Shown here: in pieces, positions 34,926-47,019 of the stretch
Layout: the number at the start of each line of letters is the position of its first letter
Numbering within the stretch: the first letter of the stretch is position 1
From: Phytophthora sp. 'mugwort'
Taxonomy: Eukaryota > Oomycota > Peronosporomycetes > Peronosporales > Peronosporaceae
NCBI GenBank assembly: GCA_033558025.1
Contig: JAUCEF010000004.1
Location: forward strand, 2,046,001-2,110,000
Direction of reading: 5' to 3'
DNA: 64,000 bases
The notes under the pieces: generated by a model
Told to the model about the DNA's origin: nothing
The model's input: the letters and a program-made list of their open reading frames with translations, nothing else
Database searches by the model: none
Translations under genes and position numbers: made by a program

Positions 34926-36449
34926 TTGCATCATTCGCGAAACCGACTAGCCACCATGTCCTCCAAGGCTCTCTGCAACTTTTTCTTCGCTGCCTTCGGC
35001 GACGGCGTCTTCAAGTGCAAGAGCTGCGACACCACGCACAAGCAGACCACACGCACAGGTTATTCGAACCTTATGCGCCATCTCGTCGCCAAGCACCCGG
35101 ACCATGCTGAGATCTTCGCTGCTAGTCAGCACCCACTCTCCGTTACGCTAGCGCAACACGGCTTCGTCGACGAGAAGACGATGAAGATCTACAAGTGGAT
35201 GGAGTGGGTTGTCATGCGCAGCCACGCTCTTGATGAGGTCGACGACCCACTTACCCGATCGATGTCGCGTCTCCAACCGATCTCATCGAGACCCTGCTGC
35301 GCTACATCACCCATGTGTCAAGAAAAGTCGGCACCAAGCTTGCTAGTCGCATGGGGGACTGCTTCGGGCTCATGTTCGACGGATGAATGTGTAGACCGAT
35401 GCACTTTGTAGCGATCTACGACAAGAACGAAGAGTGGGAGCAGCCATGGTTGGCAATCTCGCCAGCCGAGGACGGCCAGATCGCGGACGATCATATCGAG
35501 ATGATCGAGAATGTGCTCGGGGTCTACCACAAGAGAATTGACATGATCCAGTTTTGTGTGGACGACAACTGCGTCACAAATTAAGCGATTGCGACTCGTC
35601 TGTCGGTGACCCTTGTCGGATGTGCGATCCATCGCTTTAACATCGCCGTGGCACGCTTCATTGCCGAACATAAGGACATCGTGGACGAGGGTGTCAAGCT
35701 CCCTGCGTTCAGCTTCGCACGCCCAACAACCACGCCCAGCTTATGAAGCATACCGAGCTAAAGGCGAAGAAGGCAACTCTCACACGCTGGTCGTCTACGT
35801 ACACGATGCTCGCTCGATACCTTGAAATCCGGGATGCTGCAAAGGTGGTCTCCAGTGTAGAGGATCTTGTTCCTCGCCCAAACACCCATCGGAAATTGTT
35901 CAGCTCACCAGCCAATTGAAAGAACTTGACAACGTGTGCGTCCAGCTGCAGAGCGAGCAATGCTCATTGGCGGATGTGCGCGTACTCTCCGACGCAGTGA
36001 CGGCCAAGTATCCGTCGACGGCGGCGTACTTGAAGTCGGACGCACGCATCGTCCACTCACCAGAGTTTGAGAATGCTGTTGTCAAGCTCCTTCGTGACCA
36101 GCGTCTCTCAGCCGCCGACGAGCGGGCAATTAGTCGGTTCGAGCTACCAGCGGTACAGACAACAACGGCGAAGCGCGCCAAGGAGAACTTTGCTGCTGTC
36201 GCTCTCCGCCAAGCGAAGCGTCCGTGCATGGCCACTACGGTTACGTACCAGGACACTGTGCGTTTAGTTCCCCGACCAGCAACGGGGTTGAGGGACTTTT
36301 CTGCCAGTGCAAGCTGGTGATGACGTCACAGTGCGGTCGTCTTCTTCCGGCTTATACGAGATGATTGTGTTTCTTCGTGCCAACCGTGCTCTCTGGAGAT
36401 ACAACTCGCTTGCTAACTGTGAGAATGAGGTCGCCCAGCACCACAACTA
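34926..36449 (+). pseudogene. hAT-like transposase relic with BED zinc finger
   Basis: Begins with a BED-type finger: 'FKCKSCDTTHKQTTRTGYSN' with 'LMRHLVAKHPDH' (C-x2-C...H-x4-H). Then 'HGFVDEKTMKIYKWMEWVV', 'DDPLTRSMSRLQPISS', and after a frame change 'GLMFDG' followed by 'HFVAIYDKNEEWEQPWLAIS' and 'MIQFCVDDNCVTN'. Further blocks are shifted: 'LVGCAIHRFNIAVARFIAE' and 'EQCSLADVRVLSDAVTAKYP'. The C-terminal dimerisation region is present as 'QCKLVMTSQCGRLLPAY' and 'MIVFLRANRALWRYNSLA', ending 36449. At least three shifts or stops. Terminal repeats and an 8-bp duplication were not found. Confidence 0.8.
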
Positions 36450-37328
36450 GAGCACAAGTAACACGTAGCTAGCAAACCGAATGATAAAGCACGTGATTCA
36501 TCTAGTTAATAAAGAAATGCCCCTCTCCTTCACAGTTATGATTCATCCCTCGGCAGGCCCAGGGGGAATAAATTCCCACGCACAACGCCTACGATTCATC
36601 ATGCACCCAAACACGCGGTAGCTAACCCGTGTCGGAGGTATTATCTCTTACTAATCTCAAAAGCGTGATTTGTAAAAGTGTTTTACTTGTGACACACATC
36701 GATACCCACCGCATCACGATAATATTCAAAAATTACATACCGGTACAACGGCATATTATTACGGATATTACTGAATAATTATTATTGCGGCATCGAGTAT
36801 TGCCCTTATTATTATTGCTTTGATGAGCCTCCCAATTAATTTTTATAGTGAATTGTCCGATCGCTGGTGAGTGCAGTATAGTACATACACGAGGTGCGAC
36901 TGGTATCTATGGCGTCTGCACGCGCGAAGATGCATTCGGAGCTCCATTTGTGTCAACGAGTGCTGCACGCCTGACCCAGCAGCAACGGAGTACGACTAGC
37001 CCATCGGCGGGTAAAAGCCTGCTCTTCATACCCTTGAAACATTTTTTTCTGTACGAACAGTTTAACCTGCCGGTCGTACGGAAACGAGGATGTAGAGGTC
37101 CCACCCGTTACGTCGTGAGAAACAACATCCGTAGCGACAAGGTTGTCCATTGGGACTCGATTGAAACTCTTCGAGTCAAGTTACTGCCTCAACGACTACC
37201 TTCATATGCGTCAATTGAAAAACAACGCGACTTTGTACTGACTTAGTTATCGCGATGAATGGATTTTGCATACAAAAAACATGTACATACATTCATCTAC
37301 TGGTTCCGTTGCGATGCGTTGCATCGAC
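36450..37328. other. Interval without recognised gene
   Basis: AT-rich, with a 132-codon plus-strand frame at 36848-37246 of no recognised family. It includes the 3' flank of the pectin lyase on the minus strand. Confidence 0.45.
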
Positions 37329-38532
37329 TTAGTTGAGTACACCAATGCCGAAGTTCGCGGTCGTTTTGCTCCACGCCACGGCCGAGCGCGGGCTGTAGCC
37401 GGAGATAGCCGAGTACGTCTTCACCTTGGACAGCGCCGCCCCGCCGTTGCGAGGGTTAAACGAGCCACTGCTAGACAAGACATTGGCAACGCATGAGCGA
37501 CCCAGGTAGCTCTGGCACTCAGTGGTGGCGGTAGCAGCGTAGATGGCACCGTCCGAGCCAGTCAGCAATGGCATCGTCGTGTCTTTAAAGTAGTTGCCCT
37601 CGGCCAGGATCCACGAGTTGATACCGACCTCGAACGAGTGGCCAGAATTGTCCGCCCAATAATTGTTGGCAATATGAGCGACCACGTTGGCATTGCTGTC
37701 GCCGCCGATCTTAGGCGAGCGGCCCGATGTCGAGTGGATATAGTTGTTGACCATACTAAAGCGCGTGTTCTTGCCGTAGAAAATGAACGACCAGTAGTGG
37801 CGACCATCGCACGACGCTGAGTAATCCGTGCGACCATCAAAGTCCGAGTTACTGATGGTGAGCGTAGATGCACTGGCAGAGTTGGTCGTGAGGAACTGGC
37901 GGCCAACGTGGGACACCTTGATGTGGTCGAGCCAGATCTTGTTCATGGCCGTGGAGCCGCCGTTGCTGCCCTGGATGTAGAAGGCGTCACCGCCCCACAC
38001 CAAGTGGCGGTTGAGCTCGGTGACGTGGACATTCTGGATGATGATGTTGTCTCCATTGAGCCACAATCCTTTACCCATGATCACTCCACTCGTGCCGATG
38101 CCACGCAGCGTTTTGTTGCTAGTCACTGTCATGGGGGTGATGGCGGCCTTGTCGTACGTGATCGTCACGCTGGTGCCGTCCGAGCAGCCGCCCGTGTTGG
38201 ACATGCCGCCACTCTGCAGAATGACATCCTGGCTCTTGTAGCCGTTGTTCTTGGCGATACACTCACGGGTGTAGTCCGGACGGCAGCCGGCCTCGGTCGT
38301 GGTTCCTTCGGTGCCACGGAAGTCAAACGTTTTGTTCAGCACAATCACACGAGGTACGGCGTCTTTGAGGTATGCAACGAGCTGTGCCGTCGTGGTCGGG
38401 TACACGGGAGTAGCACTGCCGCCGCCCGTCGTGCCGGCCGCGAGACCAGTGGCCGAACCGACCGTGAAGGCCTTGGTGTTCTGTACGAAGAGAGCCACCA
38501 CCACGAGGAGAAGGGGTCGGAAGAACTTCATT
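37329..38532 (-). CDS. Secreted pectin lyase, PL1 family (copy 1)
   Basis: Intronless, 400 aa from the ATG at 38532, which gives a signal peptide (about residues 1-22, [22 protein letters not shown]); an in-frame ATG 21 codons upstream would spoil it. The parallel beta-helix of PL1 is recognised by '[20 protein letters not shown]', '[18 protein letters not shown]', '[13 protein letters not shown]' (Asp of the catalytic site), 'VSHVGRQF', '[12 protein letters not shown]' and '[11 protein letters not shown]' (catalytic Arg). The aromatic-rich details and the lack of the calcium-binding acidic set point to pectin lyase (EC 4.2.2.10), cutting methyl-esterified homogalacturonan by beta-elimination, rather than pectate lyase. 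Cysteines such as CRPDYTREC and CQSYLGRSC likely form disulfides. Divergent from copy 2. Confidence 0.94.
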
Positions 38533-39900
38533 TGTCGACGAGATGAAGGGAGCGTGTGGGGTTTGAAGAAAGGGTCTTGCGTCAGGCAAAGCAAATTGTG
38601 GAATGGTGACTGTCCAAGCTGTCAAGGACGGGAGGCTGCGACTCCGCTGGCATCAAGAGGCATCTCTGTGTCTCGCTGCTAGAGAGGGCTATCAGTGTGC
38701 TTAAGACTGTTCGAGGTGATCGTTCCAGCACAGAAGCTGTTCTCGACCTGGTTGCACACGCCCCGCGTGCATCTATTGAGCTCTGCCGATCCATCTGGTG
38801 TCAAAACTCTATGCGACTAGCAATACGGCAGCCAGGTCAATTTCGCCAGCTGCATGACAACGCCGCGAAATGGAGAGGACAGGACGGATCGTGACAGATT
38901 CTTGATTGAAGAGTGAACGCGAAACATGACGACGCAGAGAAACTCATTGCCGCCTCAACGCGTGATACTCCAATACTGAAAACTTAAGTAGGTAAATGGT
39001 CTAGGACAATTAGCTTCCAGTCGACGGCAGCGCTAGTGACACTCGCAGCGCACGTATACGAAGAGATGGAACGCCAGGTTCCGATCAGGGCACAACGGTA
39101 CAGATTTGCAAATGCAGGTGACGTGGTTCGACCTATACACGATCCAATTTGCACCAGCGTTTTATACCGTAAGTACACAGCAATGCGAAAGGTGTGTACA
39201 TTCCACTACACGTACAGATTCACATGCGTAGGATATATCGGTAGTGCGGTGCCGAAGACACCGCTCCAATCCGGGAACAACGTTGCCGTCCGTGCACGAT
39301 AGTTTCCTTTGCACATATACATGTAAGTACACGCCGGGAATGCCGCGGAAACGAGTCAATTCGAAGGTGGACTCCTGCCGTAGTCGCCGTCAAGGTGGGG
39401 CAGCTGTGCATGAAGCCATAGCGATAAATGTCAGACTCGCGGGAAACCACCAAACATGCTTCGCCAGTGCTGCATATACGAACTCATAAAAATATGCCAC
39501 ACACACATCACAGCCGTCTCTGTATATTGCTGCTAGGATTTGCTACCGCTTCATCTATTATCCTACTTGGTTGAAGTCATTTCGGTGTACAGATAGATGT
39601 AGCATCACCAGGTCACTCGTCTCTGGAAGGCGAACCACGAGGTGACGAGAAATCTGTCTTACAGTGCGATACTGCTTGCAGGGTGCCAGAGACCATGCTG
39701 CAATCGTGGAGGTCGATGCCACCACCTGGATATTGGAAACTGGAAGGCACGTACGGGATCAGATACAGGCGCGTTTTCTCAACAGGTTGTGTCCGTCGTT
39801 CTAACACCAAGACGGCGGTATCAAGCATCGGTTTGCCAGTCATTCTCCGATTTTCTTCGCCAAATACAACTTCCTCGACCGACAAGTTCCTCGACTGCAG
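38533..39900. promoter_or_regulatory. Divergent intergenic region between the two pectin lyases
   Basis: 1368 bp separating the two start codons; it must carry both promoters. A minus-strand peptide at about 39150-39040 ('IGSCIGRTTSPAFANLYRC') vaguely resembles a reverse transcriptase palm and may be a small retroelement scrap. No specific regulatory site is assigned. Confidence 0.5.
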
Positions 39901-41103
39901 ATGAAGTTTCTCCCACCCATTTTCATCGCAGTGGTGGTTTGCGTCGTCAAGTCTGTGGACGCCTTCACGGTCGGCTCGGCTACCGGTTTTGCTGCCGGCA
40001 CGACGGGGGGAGGCAACGCCACACCAGTGTATCCACAGACGAACAGCCAGCTCGAAGCGTACTTGAAGGATGTCGTGCCTCGCGTGATCGTGCTGACCAA
40101 GACGTTTGACTTCCGGGGCACTCAGGGCACCACGACCACGGATGGATGTCGACCGGACTACACCCGCGCCTGTATGGCGAAGAAGAACGGCTACAAGAGC
40201 CAAGATGTCATCCTCTCGAGTGGCGGTATGTCCGGTACAGGCGGTTGTTCAGGCGGCACCAGCATCAAAATCACGTACGACAATGCTGCTCAGTCCCGGC
40301 TCACTGTCACCGATAATAAGACCATCCGTGGCATCGGCACGAGCGGCGTGGTCATGGGCAAAGGTTTCTGGCTCAATGGCAACAACATCATCGTCCAGAA
40401 CATTCATATCACGGAGCTGAACCGCCATCTCGTGTGGGGAGGCGACGCCATCTACATGCAAGGCAGCAACGGCGGGTCTACGGCCATGAGCAAGATCTGG
40501 CTCGACCACATCAAGATCTCTCGCATCGGTCGTCAGTTCATCGTCGCCAACAACGCCGGGGTTTCTTCCGTCACGATCAGTAATTCGGACTTTGATGGTC
40601 GTACGGATTACTCGGCCTCGTGCGACGGGCGCCACTACTGGACGTTCCTGTTGTACGGCAAGAACACAAAAGTCAGTATGATCAACAACTACGTCCACTC
40701 GACGTCGGGTCGCTCCCCCAAGGTGGGCGGTGCCAGCAACGCGAACGCCATTGCACACGTCGTCAACAACTACTGGGCAGACAACTCCGGACACTCGTTA
40801 GAGCTAGGCGAGAACGGGTTTGTCCTCTCGGAAGGCAACTACTACCAGGACACGGTCGTGCCTCTGCTGGCTGGTAACGAAGGGGCCGTCTACGCCGCCA
40901 CTACCTCCACCGAATGCAAGAACTACTTGGGTCGTTCATGTGTGGCAAATGTGTTGGACAGGAGCGGCTCGCTCAACTCCCGGAACGGCGCGACGGCGCT
41001 GTCAAAGATGAAAGGGAACTCGGCTATCTCGAGCTTCGCTCCGCGGGCGGCAAAGAAGCTGGTCAAGACGACCCAGAACTTCGGCATTGGGTTGCTGAAC
41101 TAA
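39901..41103 (+). CDS. Secreted pectin lyase, PL1 family (copy 2)
   Basis: Intronless, 400 aa, same length and architecture as copy 1 and clearly its paralogue. Signal peptide residues 1 to about 21 ([21 protein letters not shown]). Conserved marks: '[20 protein letters not shown]', '[13 protein letters not shown]' with Asp182, '[14 protein letters not shown]' with Arg211, '[12 protein letters not shown]', '[12 protein letters not shown]' with Arg271, '[20 protein letters not shown]'. Numbering is from this start codon. The same reaction as copy 1 is expected. Differences cluster in the loops and near the C-terminus ('[16 protein letters not shown]'), compatible with some change of substrate preference. 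It is transcribed away from copy 1, so the pair arose by inverted duplication. Confidence 0.94.
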   Translation: MKFLPPIFIAVVVCVVKSVDAFTVGSATGFAAGTTGGGNATPVYPQTNSQLEAYLKDVVPRVIVLTKTFDFRGTQGTTTTDGCRPDYTRACMAKKNGYKSQDVILSSGGMSGTGGCSGGTSIKITYDNAAQSRLTVTDNKTIRGIGTSGVVMGKGFWLNGNNIIVQNIHITELNRHLVWGGDAIYMQGSNGGSTAMSKIWLDHIKISRIGRQFIVANNAGVSSVTISNSDFDGRTDYSASCDGRHYWTFLLYGKNTKVSMINNYVHSTSGRSPKVGGASNANAIAHVVNNYWADNSGHSLELGENGFVLSEGNYYQDTVVPLLAGNEGAVYAATTSTECKNYLGRSCVANVLDRSGSLNSRNGATALSKMKGNSAISSFAPRAAKKLVKTTQNFGIGLLN

Positions 41104-41759
41104 GAGCGTCGGTTGTATGTTGTACTGTAGTGTGTAAATGTGGGTAGAAGCTTACAAATGCTTTTAAATGGTTCAGCAATTGCAAACTTCACTGGATGTG
41201 CTAATGTGCAACCGATTATAACCATGACCTCATGCTTTATCCTGTATTTGTACGGTTTACCTTGTTCTTGTGGGTGATACTTTTGAAAGGTACGATACCA
41301 TATATAGCAGGCAAGCATTCCTCAAGATTCAACTGTCCCCATTCATGTCCTTGGGTCTGGTGCCTCGCCGATGGCAGTTGAGGGTGGCGTTTTTTTCTCA
41401 AACCGTGATGAGAGGCCCGGCGTTCGTCGTGTTGCGGTGTATGTTATTGCCTACGGTTATACTGTAGCACTAAACCTAAGCTAACCTGCACGAATGCCCA
41501 TGATCCATCCATTCTCCGCTGCGACGATGGAACCTACTGAAACGGCTCCACAGGAGGCAGAATCACCACCCACACACCCCTAAAACACTCACTGGATCGA
41601 GGACTTACGGCCCCGTCATCAACCTAACGATAAAGTGCACCCGAAAAATAATATCATAAAAATGCATTCGACTACTTTAACTCAATAATTAATTTTGAAG
41701 GCTCAATTTATTTTGAATTTATAATTTATATTTAAATTGCAGTACAAGTATCCACCTGA
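41104..41759. other. Interval between pectin lyase and Harbinger element
   Basis: 3' flank of the pectin lyase, then AT-rich DNA up to the Harbinger terminal repeat. No gene seen. Confidence 0.55.
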
Positions 41760-41930
41760 GGGCCGTTCTTAACAAGGGTAGTTTGGGTTGAGCAGGTTGA
41801 GTGTAGTTTTGGGTGTGATGCTAGTTGCAGCCTCGATAAGAATGAAAGTAGAGAGTAGGCAGTGGACCGCGGCCACCCGGTGTCCCATTGCACAAAATCC
41901 CATATCTGTCGCAAGCAAGCAAGCCCCTGA

Positions 41931-43099
41931 ATGGAAATGCCTGAAATACACTCGCTTCGCGAGAGTGACGACTCCGATAATGATCAGCTACTCGAAGAAA
42001 TTGCAGTGTGCGTTGCTGGTGCTAGTGCATCTCTGGCGCTTCGTGAGACCTTCTACTCTCGGGCGCGGCTCGTTTGGAGCGAGCACGTCACTATTCTGCG
42101 GCTCGAAAAGCGCTTTGGGCGCTATTACCGGATGAACGAGGCGGCGTTCGAGCAGCTCGTGGAGATGCTCCGACCACGACTTGTCGTTGATGGTCACATG
42201 TCAACCGTTCGCACCGGAGAGGCTCCTATTTCGCCTGAGGTTGCAGTGCACGCTGCGCTGGCTGGCCGGGGGCTCTTACTTGGATGTGTGCGGTAATGGG
42301 CACATCAGTGTCCCCTCTTTTTATCGATGCCTTCACAAAGGTGGGACGGCTATCCTGAGTTGCCCCCTGCTGGACATGAAGCTACCGACACCGGCAAGTG
42401 ATATCGAGATGGCCGCGACCTCATTTACAACTTGCAGCACCAAGGGCGTTTTTGACGGCTGTGTGGGATGCGTCGATGGCATGTTGATGCGGATCAAGAC
42501 ACCAAGCCGAAATGAGACACGAAACGTACGCTCATTCTTTTCAGAGCATTATCATGCCATGAGACTCAATATGCAGGCCGCTTGTGACTATAGAAGCCGG
42601 TTCATTTTCTTGTCAGTGGCCGTCCCGGGTGGATCGAGTGATATTCGTGCTCTCCGTCGCACGTCATTAGCCAAGTACATCGAGGTACTTCCGGCAGGGC
42701 GTTGCATTCTTGGTGATGGGGCTACGTGCCGTCGGAACCCCTGCTGACTCCGTTCGGGGGTTCTCAACGAGCGGTCCCTGCCAATGATGGTTATAATTTT
42801 ACTTGAGCCAGCTCCGCATCAAGATTTGAGCAGGCTTTTGGATTCATGACGACAAAAATAGTGGCGTCTTCGGCCTCCGCTTCAGGTTAGCCTAAAGAAT
42901 GTTTCTAGGGTCGTAGTCGCGATTTGCGCGGCTACATAACTACTGTATCGACCGTCGACAGTACGAAGACCCACAAAAAGGCATCGAGAAAATGGTGTAT
43001 CATGTTGGTTATCTACCAAGTCAAAGTCCAGCTCTGACAGTTCCCGGTGTGTCGGAGTTCCGCAATCAAATGGTCGCTTCATTCGCAACTGCGGGCTGA
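41931..43099 (+). pseudogene. Harbinger transposase (DDE_Tnp_4 type), frameshifted
   Basis: N-terminus MEMPEIHSLRESDDSDNDQ; 'RFGRYYRMNEAAFEQLVEML' is the usual helical lead-in. A one-base shift near 42255 moves the frame to 'LRWLAGGSYLDVCGNGHIS' and 'SFYRCLHKG'. The DDE core follows: 'FDGCVGCVDGMLMRIKTPS' (first Asp), 'SEHYHAMRLNMQAACDYRSR', 'CILGDGA' (second Asp). A second shift near 42720 is needed to read 'PSEPLLTPFGG' and 'IKIEQAFGFMTTK' (catalytic Glu). The C-terminal tail ends at 43099. All three catalytic residues are still readable. Confidence 0.85.
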
Positions 43100-43136
43100 G
43101 TAGACCGCAGCGCAATGTGCAGCGTAAGCGTCGGGG

Positions 43137-44106
43137 CTATCTTTCTAGTTTGTATCTCTTCGTTTTGAGAAGTTCGATCTCCGTTTTGAACTCCTGTGCA
43201 ATTTCATCGTCTTTCTCAATGCGGACTTTGCGCTGCAGGTCGCGCAGAGGATCACACACCACAAAGCATCCCTGTAGCTTAGCATGCATCTCACTGGTAG
43301 TATTGGCCTGCACACGTGCCTGAGCCAACTCTCGGATTGCGTCGGCGATCTCGAAGCGCTGGCGCTTCGCTGTGGAGTTGCCGTCCTTAGTTGAGGCCGC
43401 CTTCGCTCGTTCAGAGTGCCCTTCGTCAAGATGTGCACTTTCGTAGAATACCTCGCTCGGCAGCGGTTGCTCGACCGCATCCGTAAGCTCAGGTTTCTGA
43501 TCCAGAGACAAACTCAGATACAGCAGTTCGAGACGCCCGTCACAATAGTTGAAGAAGTCCGGGTTGTTGTGTCCTGAACGATTGAACTTCTCACCTAGAA
43601 CTGCATAATCTGACTTTAACTTCTTCCACATAGCCATCAAGCTGGCTGGGTTCAGCGGAACGATGACGGAGGGATCGATGTCGCAGTCATTCAAAGCCGA
43701 TGGACATCCTGAAACGAAGCTGTCCGTACTCCAATATAAAAACGTCTGCAAATGCTTTTGCAACGTCTTCCCAGAACTTTACGTGTGCGTGTATTGCCTA
43801 GCAGATCGAATCGCCCCGCAAACTGGTCCGAGAAGATAATATTGATCAGGCGAATACGGCATTAAATATGCTGTTGTGTGAGATTCTGTGCGTCGCTCGC
43901 TTCTTGCTCATGATCTCTCCATACGCCGCGTCGTTAGTCTTCTTCTGTTCTATCGACAGCAGCATGTCTGCTTTTCGTCGGTTCTTGTAGTGGCTCACAC
44001 CAATCTGGGTGCACATTGCTCTCAACTCCTTGAACGAATACATAGTTCCCTCTTTGCCACCGATTTGAACCACACCTTCCACCACTTCAACATCATCCAA
44101 CGTCAC
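43137..44106 (-). pseudogene. Harbinger accessory protein (Myb/SANT-like), frameshifted
   Basis: Convergent with the transposase, 37 bp between ends. N-terminal block from 44106: 'SFKELRAMCTQIGVSHYKNR' and 'KADMLLSIEQKKTNDAAYGE'. After shifts near 43850-43760 comes 'SALNDCDIDPSVIVPLNPAS' and 'LMAMWKKLKSDYAVLGEKFN', the DNA-binding-like helical part, followed by a charged C-terminal coiled coil ('LRDLQRKVRIEKDDEIAQEF') ending in KRYKLER. Harbinger elements need such a partner for nuclear import and end binding; that role is inferred from position and general layout. Confidence 0.65.
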
Positions 44107-44269
44107 ATTATCGCAGTTAAAGTCAACAGCGGTGCGATCTTCACGGCCGACAGGAACTTTACGGTCGACGGGGACTTCATGGCCGACGGGAACTCCACGG
44201 TCGGCGTGAACACGACGGTCGGCATGACCGTCTTCACCAACAGAGACTTCACGACCGCCAGCGACTTAC

Positions 44270-44365
44270 GACAGCCAGCGGCTTGACGGGATCCAGCGAC
44301 TTGACGGCGAGCGATTTAACGGGAGCCAGCGACTTGACGGGGGCGAGCGACTTGACGGCGAGCGA
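44270..44365. repeat. Minisatellite inside the Harbinger element
   Basis: Imperfect tandem copies of the 15-16 bp unit CAGCGACTTGACGG(G/C) with interspersed GCGAGCGA variants, about five to six units. In one minus-strand frame it encodes repeats of the peptide APVKSL / AVKSL. Further diverged units (ACGGTCGACGGGGACTTCA type) extend left to about 44150. Confidence 0.75.
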
Positions 44366-44870
44366 AAACTTCACGGTGTACAGCGACGTCACGGACAGCA
44401 AGATCAGCGTCGGCTTCGGGGCCTTCACGGTACCCATAGCAATCGGCGATCTTTGTGGACGAGACGGAGGCAGCGCCCTCATCGTCGCTGTCACTAGAAT
44501 CAAGAAGCTCGGAGAGCGATGCTGGCGGCGTCGGTCGAGCGAACAGATGGACATCGCCACCCTCCTTGTCCTTGTTCAACACGATCTCGCGCCTTTGTAG
44601 TCCCTGCTGATTTGCTGCGTCGGCGTGGCGTTGTCCTGATGAAACTTCTCCGATGACTGGCAAAGCGAGAGGGCACATTGTTTAGTTCCGTCGCAAATCA
44701 GGTTTTGCGACGAAACTACTCGGACACGAGCTCTACCCCTTCTGCAGTCGGGGGTTGAGCCTCTACATCCAAGACTACCACGTAGCCCTAAACATTGAGC
44801 GCCGCGTATCACATAAACTACCGCGGAGCCCAAAACACTACAAACTACCTGTCGTTAAGAACGGCCCTGA

Positions 44871-45790
44871 GCGTCTACCAAGCATTACATCAATCTGACC
44901 TCACTCACCATCAATCCTACAGGAGTTCCATCATAATCAAATTTACCTGCTTCACCCCAGAAGACTAGCCCACGCCCCACATGCCCACATGGTCCACACG
45001 AGCAGCAGATCTGCTCCATGCTCTTCATTGAAGTCGGCAACGGCTTCTACAAGAGCCCCACTTTCGACATGTAGTACAAAAAGGGCATTGGCAACACGAA
45101 TTTGCTGAATACCCGACGGCGCAACGATGACAACTACGAGCATGCGACCTTGGAGGCATCACGCCACCAGAATATAATCAGCATGAGAAAGGGGGACCTG
45201 TACCGATGAATCGAATTTGTCCCTCCCGCTTGTGTTTGTGGAGAGTCGGCCCACGCGCCTGGACACCACTATCTCTATGTACATCGCGCTGATCTTCGAG
45301 TTACTAGAGCTATGCTCACGAGCCTCCAGGCGCAATCGGTGTCGCCCTTGGCGGCTTGACAAGCAGTATCGTCATTATGCCTCGATATTCACAGTACTGG
45401 ACTGGACTATACCAGTAATACCGGTAAGGTCGTCGAAACCGAGTTCTACGATGACCTGGAGTGCTCGCCGCGATAATATCTACTGCTAGCGTTCTCTTCG
45501 GCAAAATTAGAGAAGATATAAGCGCGCAGAGTCAGTATGATCTGATCGCGAACACGCTATCCCCTCGGTACAACAAGACCTGGGGAGCGGTCACATTCAT
45601 AAAGGGTGATAACTGGTCGGTGAATTGAATCAATACATTGGTCGGATTGAACGGGGCTATCCCCGTCATCAGATGTACCAGTCACAGGTCCAATCTGGCG
45701 GTGAAGTACTTCCTTAAGCCCGAGGACGAGCTCATTGATCAGGTTCACGCGCTGATTTCCTAGCTCCGAACAATAGAGGGACAGGATCTG
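44871..45790. other. Interval without recognised gene
   Basis: Small open frames only. It could contain the diverged N-terminal half of the hAT fragment that follows, but no motif supports this. Confidence 0.4.
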
Positions 45791-46438
45791 CTTCACCGCG
45801 TCTCCAGTCTCTCACCTCTGCTGATGAACGAAACTAGGCGGTCTAGTATGCGCGAGATGGTGGCGCGTTACCTGAAGCACCATCCCACCATAATCCAACC
45901 GGGCTACGGCCTTCTGGTCGAGCATGAGTCCCAGGCTCTCCTCTTGCGGCGTGCCGAGCACGAGCAAACCAAGGTATTGAAGAAGGACACTGAGCACTTC
46001 GACAGCGTTACGAAAGCGCTAAAGAAAGTCTACGGTAACGCTGTCTGCTGGTGACCCGCCTGTACGACTAGGTCGTGAAGGAGTGTCCGGCACTCAAGTT
46101 GCGACCAACCGCGATGGATTCGACCGTCAACAATCCCATTTAGAATCGTGCTTTAGTGCAGAGAGGCGTTAACGATTGCCGAGGAGTCGGCATATATCGA
46201 GCTCAGATCGACCTTTCTCGAAGGGCTTGGAGGACGGCAACAGCTCTCTTTGAAGACAGTGTTCAAGAGAAAAGGTGTAAAAAAAATCGCACAATGTGAA
46301 CGTTGCGTATGCCCCACGACATCCAGCCAGTGCGAGCGCTTCTTTTCGGCTAAGCTGGTCCTGTCGGAACTGCTAAATAGTATATCCCCGGCCAACTTTA
46401 AGATGCTGATATGCCTACAGCACAACCGAGATTTATAG
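45791..46438 (+). pseudogene. hAT transposase C-terminal fragment
   Basis: Plus-strand 45824-46054 is a helical segment ('REMVARYLKHHPTIIQPGYG'); after stops, 46250-46438 reads 'CVCPTTSSQCERFFSAKLVL' and 'SPANFKMLICLQHNRDL'. This is the C-terminal hAT dimerisation signature (TS..CERFFS...L...R..M.P..F..ML..L..N). The BED finger and the DDE core are absent. Unlike the relic at 34.9 kb, the wording is of a different hAT lineage. Confidence 0.7.
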
Positions 46439-47019
46439 AGGTGCGTGTGCATGAATTGGTAGCAATTAATGGCAACAATGCAATGCTTCGTTTTTGCTCC
46501 CCGACGTGATGCATTAACCCGAGTATTGTATTCTCAGGTACTCTGCTAACGACACAAAAATTCTTGCACAAAATGGCGTTTACCAAGTAGGATGATACAC
46601 ACAATTGTTTTCGTGTGGCAATCTCATGAAACGCTATTAATAATAGTTTTCTACCCCTACAGCATTATCCGTCTTATATGTAATTACTTGCCGGGAATCT
46701 TGGTACAGAACAGTACCTGCCGATATTTCAAAACTTTGAGTATGCCACATATATCATAATGTGCTGGACCACAAAGGGTCTTAACGGACGAAGAGTGCCT
46801 CTCCTCGCGGCCGTTCTCTTAACTGTTTAGTGATGGCTTTCAGGATGGGGAGTACCGTAATCGCTACAGGCAAAATATTGGTGCGCGAGCGCAATTCATG
46901 TATACGCCACTGCTGCTGACAGCAATCTGCTGTAGAGACGGTGGTGGGTCCTGCTTTTCGTTACACGCGAAGCAGATCCCTTCCGTTTCCAGCCAGTCGA
47001 CAGTAGAACTCGCACGATA
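46439..47019. other. Upstream region of arabinanase copy D
   Basis: AT-rich intergenic DNA; promoter of the gene starting at 47020 is expected here. Nothing else is recognised. Confidence 0.5.

Larger units (their letters stand above)
41760..44867. mobile_element. PIF/Harbinger DNA transposon with both ends (3.1 kb)
   Basis: Terminal inverted repeats begin GGGCCGTTCTTAAC at 41760-41773 and, inverted, at 44854-44867; similarity continues inward through GGTAGTTTG and a TTTTGGG block. The 3-bp direct repeat TGA flanks both ends (41757-41759, 44868-44870), the duplication length of this superfamily. Inside are a plus-strand DDE transposase gene and a convergent minus-strand accessory gene, the classic Harbinger two-gene layout. 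Both genes carry frameshifts, so the copy is inactive, but the well-kept ends suggest a fairly recent insertion. Confidence 0.88.

Noticed and set aside
37908..38546. 212-codon plus-strand frame antisense to pectin lyase copy 1
   Set aside because: A mirror frame of a GC-rich, strongly conserved gene; the product is an Arg/His/Val/Asp-rich shadow. The same applies to the minus frames at 39613-40203 and 40249-40794 over copy 2.
38984..39178. Reverse-transcriptase-like peptide between the pectin lyases
   Set aside because: Only one short block (IGSCIGRTTSPAFANLY) is suggestive; no catalytic YxDD or flanking motifs.
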